From assembly GCA_036346205.1 (NCBI GenBank), contig JARFJB010001819.1, forward strand, positions 3,991,001-4,055,000: DNA of 64,000 bases. Direction: 5' to 3'. Made by a program: the position numbers and the translations under genes. Under the pieces are notes generated by a model. It saw only the letters and a list, made by a program, of their open reading frames with translations. It searched no databases and had not been told where the DNA came from. The first letter of the stretch is position 1. The number at the start of each line of letters is the position of its first letter. The DNA is from Vesta saturnalis. Its lineage: Eukaryota > Arthropoda > Insecta > Coleoptera > Lampyridae. Shown piece after piece: positions 59,701 through 64,000 of the stretch.

Positions 59701-62700
59701 CGTTGAGGGAAGACCAAAGGTGCAAAAACACATTTAATTTACAAGCAAAAACATTCTATCGAATTTTATTGATTCGCAAAATTACATTTTTTCCGGCATC
59801 CCTGAAATCAAGTAAAGTGCACTTTATGTTGTGAATTTTTTCGTTCGAAGATCGAATTTTGACAAAATCATTACTTTTTAACTAGACATAACACGAGGAT
59901 GTGAATGTATTCTGTGTAATTTTGTTTATCAGTTTTTTTTGAACTTGTTTAATACTAATCGCAGTTTAAAAATTAAATGCAAAATAATATAAAATTAATG
60001 ACTAATTTTTTAAAAGTACACAATTTTATTTTTAAAAATGTGTGAGAGAATCTGAAATAAGTATGAATAAGGAAATTACTGTAAATGTCGATTATGGAAA
60101 ACGAGAATAAATTGATTATAATTTTTTTTCTCCTATAAACACTGTCGCTCAGGTTCATGCTTCAACCAAGGTATACAACTCGCTAGATAGCTTTTGTTGT
60201 GTGGTTTGTATTTAATTTTTTAAATATTTGTGGTCATAACAAGGAACTTCCAAGTGATGGCTATGAATGGCTACCTTTATTTTTTTATATCGTAAGTGAA
60301 AAGAAAACAGGAAATTAGGAAAATCATTCCAGAGTTTAAAAGCTGTGTAGAAAAATATGGATTGGATCCATTTGGTACGATAACTTGAAATTTATACTGC
60401 ATATTGATATGTGGTCGATGTGCATGTATTAAATAAAGGACAGTTTTAGTTTTTTATTATCGCCACCTAGTAGCGTATTTGTTACTAAAAATTATGCCAT
60501 CATCACTGTTTTTGTAATACATATCTAATTTTAATCATATTTGTAAACGATTTTATGTAAAGTAACCATAATTTACAATCATGTAGTAGTTAGCATATCT
60601 TTAATCAAACATGTTAATATGAACTACAAAATTGGCTGAAATGAACATTCGGTGTTCTTTATTTTATTTGTATGGTACCGAGATGTATTTTGCTTGTTAT
60701 ATCTATATCTTTATACAGTGTATCTGTTAACCAATTTTTGCAATAATGCACAGGTGGAATGATAATTTTCCAATTGTATACATGCTTATTTGGAAGAAGT
60801 GGTGAAAAGCAGCACAGAAAGTGAGTCGTGCTCAGAATCGGTAAAGCCACCGAAAAAGAAAGACTGTCCCACCTAAATTGGGACGTATGGTGACTTATAT
60901 TTTGAAAATTTCGTTTGAAATATTTGAATAGTATGGACACATAATTTAAACATTGAAGATGGTAATATATGAGGGATGTAACTTTTAAGTTTAGTTTCAA
61001 TTTGGAGTAAGTAAAAAGATACAAAGAAAATCAGTTTTCACCAATCAATAATAAAACTAAACTAAAACTGTTAACCTTGGTTAGTTAGTTATGTACAAAA
61101 CCATCCAAAAGAAATAGATACTGTCTGATCACGAGATCCAGATTTTCTCTCAAAACAGATTCTTTCCTAATTCTAAACACTCATATATTTTTTCATATTT
61201 CTTTACATAAGTAACAATGAATTATATGGTCTTGCAAATATTTGATTTCCTTTTTAATTACTGCTGCATACAAACTAACATATGTTTCCATTATCTGCAG
61301 AATCCTATGATGGAGGTACGTTTCTTTATTTGTTCATAATCAAATTTTCACTTAAGTAGTTATAGTATCCTCTTCGATAACACGTTTTGTTATGTTTTGC
61401 CTATTTTAATGTAACTGAATGCGATAATCAATAGCTGGTTAGTTTATAGTGTCTTTTACATTTACATTTATTTCTTTAGTTGAATTCCTATTTATCTTCA
61501 TGCATACTATTGCAATGCAATAATTATCTATATCTATGAATGCACATTTACTGTTCTCCTACTAGCACCCATTTGTTTGAATGCATTATTAATCAATAAA
61601 TAGCCAAGACCAGTAAATATGTATTAACAAAATCCAATGATACAAAATTTTGCATTAAAAAATCATAATCTAACTGATCAGAAAAAAAATGGCTGTTTTT
61701 AAAAAAATATTTTTTTGCAAATTATAATAAATAACACTATTTAATTAAAGGTGGAAAAACCACAACCAGAAGGCTTATCACATCGCACCCGAGATCAATG
61801 GGAGATTGATAGAACTTCTCTTAAATTTGTTAAAAAACTTGGTCATGGACAGTTTGGAGAAGTATGGGAAGGAATGTGGAATAATACAACACCTGTTGCC
61901 ATAAAAACATTAAAACCAGGAACGATGGACCCTAAAGACTTTTTGGCCGAAGCACAAATTATGAAGAAATTGAGGCATCCAAAATTAATTCAATTGTATG
62001 CTGTTTGTACTATGGAAGAACCAATATTTATAATAACAGAATTAATGAAAAACGGTTCTTTATTGGATTATCTGCAAGGGAAAGGAAAGGTACTTAAGCT
62101 ACAACAACTCATTGATATGGCGGCTCAAATTGCAGCTGGTATGGCTTATCTTGAGTCTCAGAATTACATTCATAGAGATTTAGCTGCAAGAAACGTTCTC
62201 GTTGCGGACAGTAATGTTGTGAAGATTGCCGATTTTGGTTTGGCACGACTTATTAAGGTACGTTAAACTTCAAACTCTCTAAATACACATTTCAACCAAA
62301 CTCCCAAAATATCCTTCCTTTTTCAGACTACCTTCTTTATCCCGTTTTCCTTTTGTGAGTATTACATAAATAAGCATTTATAGCAAAATTAAAATTTTTG
62401 TATTTTTAGGAAGATGAATATGAAGCTAGAGTAGGGGCCAGATTCCCAATTAAATGGACAGCTCCTGAAGCAGCCAATTATAGCAAATTTTCGATAAAAT
62501 CTGATGTTTGGTCATTTGGAATTTTACTTACCGAACTTGTTACGTATGGTCGTATTCCATATCCAGGTTAGTGGAAGTTTCAAAATAAAATTATCTTTTT
62601 ATAACAATTTGTTTTAAAGGGATGACTAATGCAGAAGTATTACATCAAGTTGATCATGGCTATCGTATGCCATCTCCTCCTGGATGTCCAAATGCATTGT

Positions 62701-62828
62701 ATGATATCATGTTAGAATGTTGGCATCGGGATGCAATGAAAAGGCCTACGTTTGAAACCCTTCAGTGGAAGTTGGAAGACTTCTTTACTATGGAAGGCTC
62801 AGAGTATAAAGAAGCATCTGCTTACTGA
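26771..62828 (+). CDS. Src42A: Src-family tyrosine kinase, 3' part (SH2 and kinase)
   Basis: Non-receptor tyrosine kinase acting at the inner face of the plasma membrane in adhesion, receptor and JNK signalling. Joined exons: 26771-26892, 26946-27109, 61751-62257, 62410-62566, 62620-62828, with phases that match at every junction; a 15-nt microexon at 61301-61315 is possible. The product covers SH2 (WYFRKIKRIE to CVNLCKPCVQ), linker (EKPQPEGLSHRTRDQWEI), a full kinase domain and the tail. All catalytic motifs are intact: GHGQFGEV, VAIK, HRDLAARN, DFG, APE. The activation-loop Tyr is at 62419-62421 and the Csk-site Tyr at 62805-62807. The SH2 and linker wording fits insect Src42A better than Src64B. 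SH4 and SH3 exons are not in the window. Confidence 0.96.
26893..26945 (+). other. Src42A: 53-nt Src intron
   Basis: A very short GT-AG intron (GTACTG to TTTTAG) typical in size for insects. Both flanking halves of the SH2 domain join in frame across it (LSVRDGDTVKHYR). Confidence 0.93.
26946..27109 (+). CDS. Src42A: Src exon: second half of SH2 domain
   Basis: Two bases complete a Val codon, then 54 codons encode RDGDTVKHYRIRQLDEGGFF to LVEHYSKDADGLCVNLCKPC and VQ, finishing SH2. The exon ends CAG before GTATGT at 27110, phase 0. The reading continues open into the intron only until about 27151. Confidence 0.96.
27110..27862 (+). other. Start of the ~34-kb Src intron
   Basis: The donor is GTATGT. 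The open frame at 27577-27915 has no recognisable motif and overlaps the end of the mariner relic; I do not support it as a gene. Confidence 0.5.
28165..29530. mobile_element. ~1.4-kb insertion inside the mariner, unidentified
   Basis: Defined by the gap in mariner similarity, so the edges are uncertain by tens of bases. It contains the palindrome at 29231-29312 and a GC-richer stretch at 28795-28925 that reads open on the minus strand without a motif I know. Target duplications and terminal repeats were not identified. Confidence 0.5.
29231..29312. repeat. 37-bp hairpin palindrome
   Basis: Arms 29231-29267 and 29276-29312 are reverse complements with one mismatch and an 8-nt AT spacer. The outer end is TGGAAGAAAAGC. 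It could be a fold-back element of its own or part of the surrounding insertion. Confidence 0.92.
30312..30844. other. No recognisable feature
   Basis: The first ~100 bp are probably the mariner 5' end. A C-run lies at 30762-30770. No gene is seen. Confidence 0.4.
30845..31870 (-). pseudogene. R1/jockey-like LINE RT fragment
   Basis: The minus strand carries RT blocks in broken frames. From the high end: SLKSFLLKLVQKIIERFIQE and DLIGTNPFAFQFGK (about 31560-31680). Then come KYLGVILDRKLTF-like residues (about 31215-31260) and TTKSLWAFRRAIGSK. The final part is a decayed WVWWHKT-like block near 31050. The palm YADD motif was not identified. It contains a 64-bp tandem duplication. Confidence 0.7.
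31095..31222. repeat. 64-bp perfect tandem duplication
   Basis: Units 31095-31158 and 31159-31222 look identical, from CTACTTGCTTCC to AAGTGTAGT. They lie in the RT-derived frame TTKSLWAFRRAIGSK, which is therefore duplicated. Identity points to a recent event or an assembly artefact. Confidence 0.95.
31955..32282 (-). repeat. tRNA-derived SINE, family A, copy 3
   Basis: The body GCATTCGCCTAAATAGCCGC at about 32164 on the plus strand matches copy 2 at 8414. The following GGGGTTTTCCTC-like block (minus strand) matches copy 1 at 1355. The tRNA-like head is cut by the (AT)n tract at 32284. A pure G run of about 15 lies at 31970-31984. Confidence 0.7.
32284..32350. repeat. (TA)n microsatellite
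   Basis: About 67 bp of uninterrupted TA dinucleotides, followed by a shorter TATATATATG run. It truncates SINE copy 3. Confidence 0.97.
32390..33440. mobile_element. Inverted-repeat element with GC-rich arms
   Basis: ACAGTCCGCGCGGCCAAAGA (32420-) and its reverse complement (ending at 33242) form perfect 26-bp arms (32420-32445, 33217-33242). More diverged arm sequence lies further in (GAATGTT..GCATTCG). At 33264-33315 there is text related to the arms of the 1641-2541 element (AAAGTTCATAT, GAAAYGCTTCGTTT, ACAGGGTGT). Outer limits are uncertain, and two elements may be nested. Confidence 0.65.
33702..34240 (-). pseudogene. Internally deleted mariner-like (DUF4817-type) transposase
   Basis: The N-terminal part reads RRPHRRYLELYPTRRQPSRE, then FSRLGETGTFRPKRDF in the next frame, then GPKRTITVDQEEEIVTRVAE, which is the helix-turn-helix region. 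It is fused at a Pro-Asp directly to DFNPMDFCFWDDMKSSVYTG, the C-terminal SPDL-type block, and continues to the C terminus. About half of a normal protein, including the first two catalytic aspartates, is missing with the frame kept. Such deletion derivatives are how non-autonomous elements arise. Confidence 0.8.
34241..34848. other. No recognisable feature
   Basis: AT-rich DNA, perhaps flank of the deleted transposon. No gene is seen. Confidence 0.35.
34849..35322. repeat. Inverted-repeat element, ~90-bp arms
   Basis: GAATACAATGATACCACTTT at 34849 is mirrored by the reverse complement ending at 35322. Arms extend about 90 bp (block TTTTTGACAGATC and a GAGCG-CAT end). The interior is AT-rich without coding signal. 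This is most likely a small non-autonomous DNA transposon. Confidence 0.8.
35323..38483. other. AT-rich intron DNA, no gene recognised
   Basis: No open frame shows a family motif. The stretch at 36525-36660 repeats the theme CAAAAT..TTTTGCG and TGTCCGT several times and may be a decayed repeat. At 38005-38090 a slightly GC-richer block ends in GAGGTAAGTG, a strong donor-like site at 38058, without supporting coding sequence. Confidence 0.4.
38484..38562. repeat. (AT)n microsatellite
   Basis: About 79 bp of uninterrupted AT dinucleotides. Confidence 0.97.
38563..40714. other. No gene; two TACAGGGTGT termini at 39990 and 40268
   Basis: TATACAGGGTGTTGCATTTG at about 39988 and TATACAGGGTGTTCCATTAA at about 40266 are in the same orientation. 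A third, reversed copy (CACCCTGTATAC) lies at about 40438. They look like ends of short transposons of the same superfamily as the other inverted-repeat elements here, but I could not delimit whole elements. Confidence 0.45.
40715..41845 (+). pseudogene. Jockey-like LINE reverse transcriptase, degraded
   Basis: Plus-strand RT blocks in broken frames: VALDISKAFDQVWHKCLLSK (about 40740-40797), RRIRVIVDGFVSEETTINAG and VPQ (about 40859-40930), TLFLLYINDF, and a decayed HCFADHSTLYC in which the catalytic ADD reads ADH. The C-terminal region at 41466-41840 (NRIQKRPVRFINDPSLTSDL to LWNALPSSCFPPNFDLSQFK) is the conserved post-RT segment of this LINE group. It is 5'-truncated and inactive. Confidence 0.85.
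41875..42386. repeat. 255-bp tandem duplication
   Basis: Units 41875-42129 and 42130-42386 are nearly identical, starting TTAGGCAAATCTTAAGG and ending TATGTATGATTTATT. The only differences I saw are in and next to an A-run. There is no coding content. It lies just after the LINE fragment. Confidence 0.95.
42387..44319. other. AT-rich intron DNA, no gene recognised
   Basis: No coding signal or repeat, apart from the promoter-like cluster listed separately. Confidence 0.4.
43364..43540 (+). promoter_or_regulatory. Promoter-like cluster: CRE, TATA box, splice donor
   Basis: A perfect palindromic CRE, TGACGTCA, is at 43364-43371. A TATAAA is at 43433-43438. About 100 bp further a strong donor, GTGAGT, starts at 43536. 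The order would suit an internal start site near 43465 with a short untranslated exon feeding the downstream kinase exons. Nothing but these short matches supports it, and chance is a real alternative in 34 kb of intron. Confidence 0.15.
44380..44695 (-). pseudogene. Mariner-like (DUF4817-type) transposase fragment
   Basis: The minus strand reads LGIIGSRIIGPIIFEGLLTG, ARYLRYLQNEIVLYF, a stop, then the D-block QDGAPPHNSRIVIDYVQQRF and NGPVRWPPRSPDLTSLHFFI. The N-terminal part is cut off at about 44697, where ACGGGGTGTCCC and an (AT)n tract begin, so another element probably truncated it. Confidence 0.78.
44709..44767. repeat. (TA)n microsatellite
   Basis: About 59 bp of uninterrupted TA dinucleotides directly after a GGGGTGTCCCATTAA transposon-type terminus. 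Confidence 0.97.
44844..45060. repeat. Degenerate ~45-65-bp tandem repeat, 4-5 units
   Basis: The block CATCTTGTAGTATAATT recurs with changes near 44844, 44912, 44950, 44996 and 45030, each followed by a run of A/T and GTTAGCATTCA-like or TAGTAAC-like text. It is an old minisatellite without coding content. Confidence 0.75.
45061..45690. repeat. A/C-rich low-complexity tract
   Basis: About 630 bp in which the plus strand is largely A and C, built from loose variants of ACAAACAAGCAAAC and ACACGCAAAC. Long blocks AACTAGCCAACAAACACC recur at 45350 and 45460. The minus-strand open frames at 45052-45320 (Leu, Cys, Val, Phe-rich) are products of this composition and are not genes. Confidence 0.8.
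45691..46480. other. No gene; cluster of CACCGGTGGG motifs
   Basis: At 46160-46275 the motif CACCGGTGGG with a following TCAC or CCAC occurs three times with variants (about 46170, 46210, 46265). It is separated by text such as AACACAGGTGTGG. The minus-strand open frame here has no recognisable domain. Confidence 0.5.
46481..47110. repeat. 320-bp tandem duplication
   Basis: Units 46481-46800 and 46801-47110 share over 90% of bases by eye, from CCTTAGATCTTGG to TTCAACATTACAAAAGC. Each unit is itself made of loose 30-40-bp subrepeats of the form CCAAAAGG..CTTAGATG, suggesting growth by repeated duplication. The second unit lacks about 12 bases. Confidence 0.95.
47111..48928. other. No gene; one 20-bp perfect palindrome
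   Basis: GTGACCCACCGGTGGGTCAC at 47416-47435 is a perfect 20-bp palindrome containing the motif clustered at 46160-46275. The rest is AT-rich and featureless. Confidence 0.5.
48929..50465. mobile_element. 1.5-kb fold-back element (long palindrome)
   Basis: The ends are CAGGGTGGCCAACTAAGAAT and its reverse complement. The left half to about 49650 is mirrored by the right half from about 49710 with modest divergence. That gives arms of about 720 bp around a spacer of about 60 bp. Landmarks in both arms are GGTGGGGGGTATTCAAAGG, CCGACAG/CTGTCGG and GGAGGAAGGTTTTTAATGCC. It encodes no transposase. The mirror-image open frames at 49240-49425 and 49941-50126 are the same arm sequence. A TA flanks the left end, but the right end lacks the matching TA. 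Confidence 0.92.
50466..50622. other. No recognisable feature
   Basis: Short AT-rich spacer between the fold-back element and the hairpin. Confidence 0.4.
50623..50691 (+). ncRNA. Candidate microRNA-like hairpin with miR-92 seed
   Basis: Arms 50633-50653 and 50660-50680 pair over 21 bp with one G-U wobble and a 6-nt loop. An outer 5-bp helix (TTGGA at 50623, TCCAA at 50687-50691) extends it. The 3' arm contains TATTGCACGTCCC at 50663-50675, so a product starting at 50663 would have ATTGCAC at positions 2-8, the seed of the miR-25/92 family. The small loop and near-perfect pairing are more like an inverted-repeat scar than a typical pre-miRNA, so this is only a candidate. Confidence 0.25.
50692..55259. 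other. AT-rich intron DNA, no gene recognised
   Basis: I found no family motif in any open frame. A G-run lies at about 52637-52649. At 53518 TATACAGAGTGAACCACTAA resembles the transposon termini seen elsewhere. Minus-strand text at 51700-51920 (QKETELEDIVESQARKRRK) is faintly coding-like but too short to name. Confidence 0.4.
55260..55800 (-). pseudogene. Mariner-like (DUF4817-type) transposase fragment
   Basis: From the high end: TGYVENRY, a helix-turn-helix remnant (ISVSHISNTTI), then RKILKRNKFHLYKPKFVHVL. Next, in the 55374-55583 frame, comes KDRDYDARLDFCAWF and the first catalytic aspartate block VIFSDEATFSSNGTVSSQNC, then RWWATKNP. After a stop, VWYGI and IIGPFFL remnants follow at about 55320-55370. 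The C-terminal catalytic blocks are missing. Confidence 0.78.
55801..57689. other. No gene; short direct repeat
   Basis: TTTTTGTTTTCTATAGGTGA followed by TTGCRACAAGG occurs at about 56150 and 56348. No coding signal is present. Confidence 0.4.
57690..58470 (+). pseudogene. Mariner transposase, C-terminal two thirds
   Basis: The plus strand reads RWARHLLVVDQMRVRVQASN, QCLAVFPRNLAEF, then FCWNSK and GKTITGYNYIYLM. It continues with HYEKVPSHSYEIASAKLEKL, LLPHPPNSPDLAPRDPFLFL and LKKSITGKKFTINKEVI, to the GDYVEK end near 58455. In the second catalytic block the usual Asp-Asn is replaced by Glu-Lys (HYEKVPSH), so even the intact part could not catalyse transposition. A stop and frame changes affect the upstream half. 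Confidence 0.85.
58573..59219. mobile_element. Inverted-repeat element with internal tandem repeat
   Basis: AGTAGTAATATGGGGCCGG at 58573 mirrors the sequence ending at 59219. The arms run about 90 bp and include CCCTCTGGTGGTGAGAAACG and AAAGCTTTTGGAGC. Two internal direct repeats (58672-58733 and 58825-58888, GGCGGGAAAT to AGAAGTNGCAAGGTA) and the AAGGTCAA block recur. The open frame at 58941-59249 is Lys/Glu/Leu-rich, runs into the right arm and has no recognised domain. Confidence 0.85.
59220..61300 (+). other. End of the long Src intron, no gene recognised
   Basis: AT-rich and free of recognisable repeats compared with the rest of the intron. It ends with the acceptor TTATCTGCAG of the candidate microexon. 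Confidence 0.45.
61301..61315 (+). CDS. Src42A: Candidate 15-nt Src microexon
   Basis: The bases AATCCTATGATGGAG lie between a strong acceptor (pyrimidine-rich, TCTGCAG) and a strong donor (GTACGT). Both neighbouring coding exons join in phase 0 and 15 nt is divisible by three, so inclusion adds five residues (NPMME) to the linker between SH2 and kinase without shifting the frame. Without it, the exon ending at 27109 can splice directly to 61751. I do not know this insert from other Src proteins, so it may be alternative or spurious. Confidence 0.4.
61316..61750 (+). other. Src intron segment before the kinase exon
   Basis: AT-rich, 435 nt, ending in the weak acceptor TTAATTAAAG at 61741-61750. 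No other feature is seen. Confidence 0.6.
61751..62257 (+). CDS. Src42A: Src exon: linker and most of the kinase domain
   Basis: 169 codons in phase 0 at both ends. The linker (VEKPQPEGLSHRTRDQWEID) leads into the kinase N-lobe: P-loop GHGQFGEV, ATP-binding Lys at 61904-61906 (VAIKTLKPG), alpha-C Glu in FLAEAQIMKKL, hinge region TELMKNGSLLDYL. In the C-lobe are HRDLAARN (HRD at 62171-62179) and DFG at 62231-62239. The exon ends RLIK before GTACGT. The first codon is GTG and reads as Val; it is not a start. Confidence 0.97.
62258..62409 (+). other. Src42A: 152-nt Src intron
   Basis: GT-AG intron (GTACGT to ATTTTTAG) between RLIK and EDEYEARVG, in phase 0. Confidence 0.93.
62410..62566 (+). 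CDS. Src42A: Src exon: activation loop to helix G region
   Basis: 52 codons plus one base. It starts with the activation loop EDEYEARVGARFPIKW, whose Tyr (62419-62421) is the autophosphorylation site. It continues through TAPEAANYSKFSIKSDVWSF to GRIPYPG. It ends in phase 1 before GTTAGT. Confidence 0.97.
62567..62619 (+). other. Src42A: 53-nt Src intron
   Basis: GT-AG intron (GTTAGT to TTTAAAG). It splits the Gly codon of YPGMTNAEV after its first base. Confidence 0.93.
62620..62828 (+). CDS. Src42A: Src last exon: C-lobe end and regulatory tail
   Basis: It completes the Gly codon and continues MTNAEVLHQVDHGYRMPSPP to the kinase-end signature RRPTFETLQWKLEDF-like block (here KRPTFETLQWKLEDF). 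The tail MEGSEYKEASAY carries the inhibitory Tyr at 62805-62807, the residue phosphorylated by Csk in this family. The stop is TGA at 62826-62828. Confidence 0.97.
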
Positions 62829-63780
62829 GGTCACGCCCACCCCCCATCTGATTGGTTGCATAACACGTTAGATATGCATTACCGTTAGTTGGGAGGTGGT
62901 ACATTATCCATACATATATTAATATTATAGGATATAAAATGAATTTTGATAAAATCGTGACAAATAATTATTTTAAAGTTGCACTCTCAGTTGAGTTGTT
63001 ATGGACATAGTTAAATTTTAAATACTTTATTAAACAATGCATTTGAGACTGAAATCATAAACAAATGCATTGCAATAGATTTAAACACGAATGCCTCAAT
63101 TTTGTTTGTTTCGATTACCTTTGTGCAAAACATTTATCGATGATTACAAATATAAATGTATCAAACGCCTCATCTAGCCTACATAACTGTCAGTGCAATA
63201 TAATACTATTTGTGTAATTAACGCACAATCAATTTTTTATAACGGCCGATTTTGAAAGTATTTATAATTTTTTAGCTTTTTTTTCAAAACGAAAATTCGA
63301 AATTTGTACATTATACAAAGTATAGTGTCTGGTTTTAAAAGAAAACTGTACATACCACTTAGAGTATGCTTGTGCTAAAGTAAAAAGGGCAATGCTATAA
63401 TTTCGACAAATCTATAAAATAGAAATTCATATTTGACGTATATGGATTAAATGTTATGAAAGAAATGTAATTGTGAAATTTAGATCTTTTTGTAACTCTG
63501 TAGAAGCTTTGTACAAAGAAGAAAATGATATTTGTCAATCACGACGGACATTCCACAGACCTTTTTACATTTCTTTATGTTTTATTGAAGAAATTACTTA
63601 AAGTGGTTGACACTTAATATGCGATTACTGTTTTTTAATTAAATCTCGACAACATTACAGATCAATATAAGAAATTGGTATTAAAACATTATTTATAATA
63701 ATTGTTCACATTTATATTTTTTTGTATCATACACTTATATTTAATAAGTAATAAAATATGATTGATATTGTTGGTTTATT
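62829..63780 (+). other. Src42A: Src 3' UTR with candidate poly(A) signal
   Basis: AT-rich untranslated sequence after the stop. An AATAAA lies at 63750-63755 in a T/A-rich setting, the best poly(A) signal I see. The true end is not shown by sequence alone, and other less good A-rich hexamers occur earlier. Confidence 0.5.
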
Positions 63781-64000
63781 TGAACCTATATTTATTATAA
63801 CCATTTCTTTCTCACGCTTTGATGACCACAACCATGGTTGTTTTTATAATTTGTTGCATAATTAAGAATTCATTAAACACATTGACTGCCACAGTGCAAT
63901 TGAAAAATGTGGGCCCCTTTCACCATCGTCACGTTTTCTTAAGAATGTACACACAATTTCAGTCCTTTCAGTATTTGTAGAATTGAAAATTAACATACTA
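63781..64000. other. Downstream flank, no feature
   Basis: AT-rich DNA after the probable transcript end; nothing recognised. Confidence 0.35.

Noticed and set aside
61751..61753. Translation start at GTG of the kinase exon
   Set aside because: It follows an intron acceptor and joins in phase to the SH2 exon; it is an internal Val codon.

Overview
This is a window of AT-rich nuclear DNA from an animal, almost certainly an insect. It shows short GT-AG introns beside very long ones, abundant Tc1/mariner-superfamily relics, Penelope-like elements, tRNA-derived SINEs and 5'-truncated LINEs. The only cellular gene I can support is the 3' part of a Src-family tyrosine kinase closest to insect Src42A. 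I cannot assign the insect order from sequence alone.

Layout. From 1 to 26.77 kb there is no certain host exon. This part is a graveyard of mobile elements: a Penelope-like element (PLE) split by a 901-bp inverted-repeat transposon (1.4-3.4 kb), tRNA-like SINEs, a better preserved PLE (11.1-12.4 kb) with a hammerhead-like motif in its 3' tail, a Tc1 element with recognisable inverted repeats (13.6-14.9 kb), a mariner (15.5-16.3 kb), a jockey-like ORF1 (19.0-20.4 kb), and a DNA transposon with a LINE inserted in its left inverted repeat (23.4-25.9 kb). One GC-richer open stretch ending in a good splice donor (6966-7275) may be an exon of something I do not recognise.

The Src gene occupies 26.77-62.83 kb on the plus strand. 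Two exons encode the SH2 domain (26771-26892 and 26946-27109). After an intron of about 34 kb come three exons for the complete kinase domain and the regulatory tail (61751-62257, 62410-62566, 62620-62828), then a 3' UTR. The exons join in frame. A 15-nt in-phase candidate microexon with strong splice sites lies at 61301-61315. The SH4/unique and SH3 exons were not found and are presumably upstream of the window.

The giant intron holds most of the remaining structure: a mariner split by about 1.4 kb of foreign DNA, R1/jockey-like LINE fragments, an internally deleted transposase, a 1.5-kb near-perfect palindrome, several smaller inverted-repeat elements, three recent-looking tandem duplications, long (AT)n tracts, a hairpin whose 3' arm carries the miR-92 seed, and a family of CACCGGTGGG palindromes. 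Many inverted-repeat elements share the terminus TACAGGGTGTCC or a variant, pointing to one transposon superfamily as the main source of non-autonomous repeats here. I see no prokaryotic, viral, CRISPR or genuine tRNA/rRNA gene. I found no convincing undescribed gene system; the items most worth testing are the microexon, the hammerhead-like motif, the hairpin and the palindromic families.
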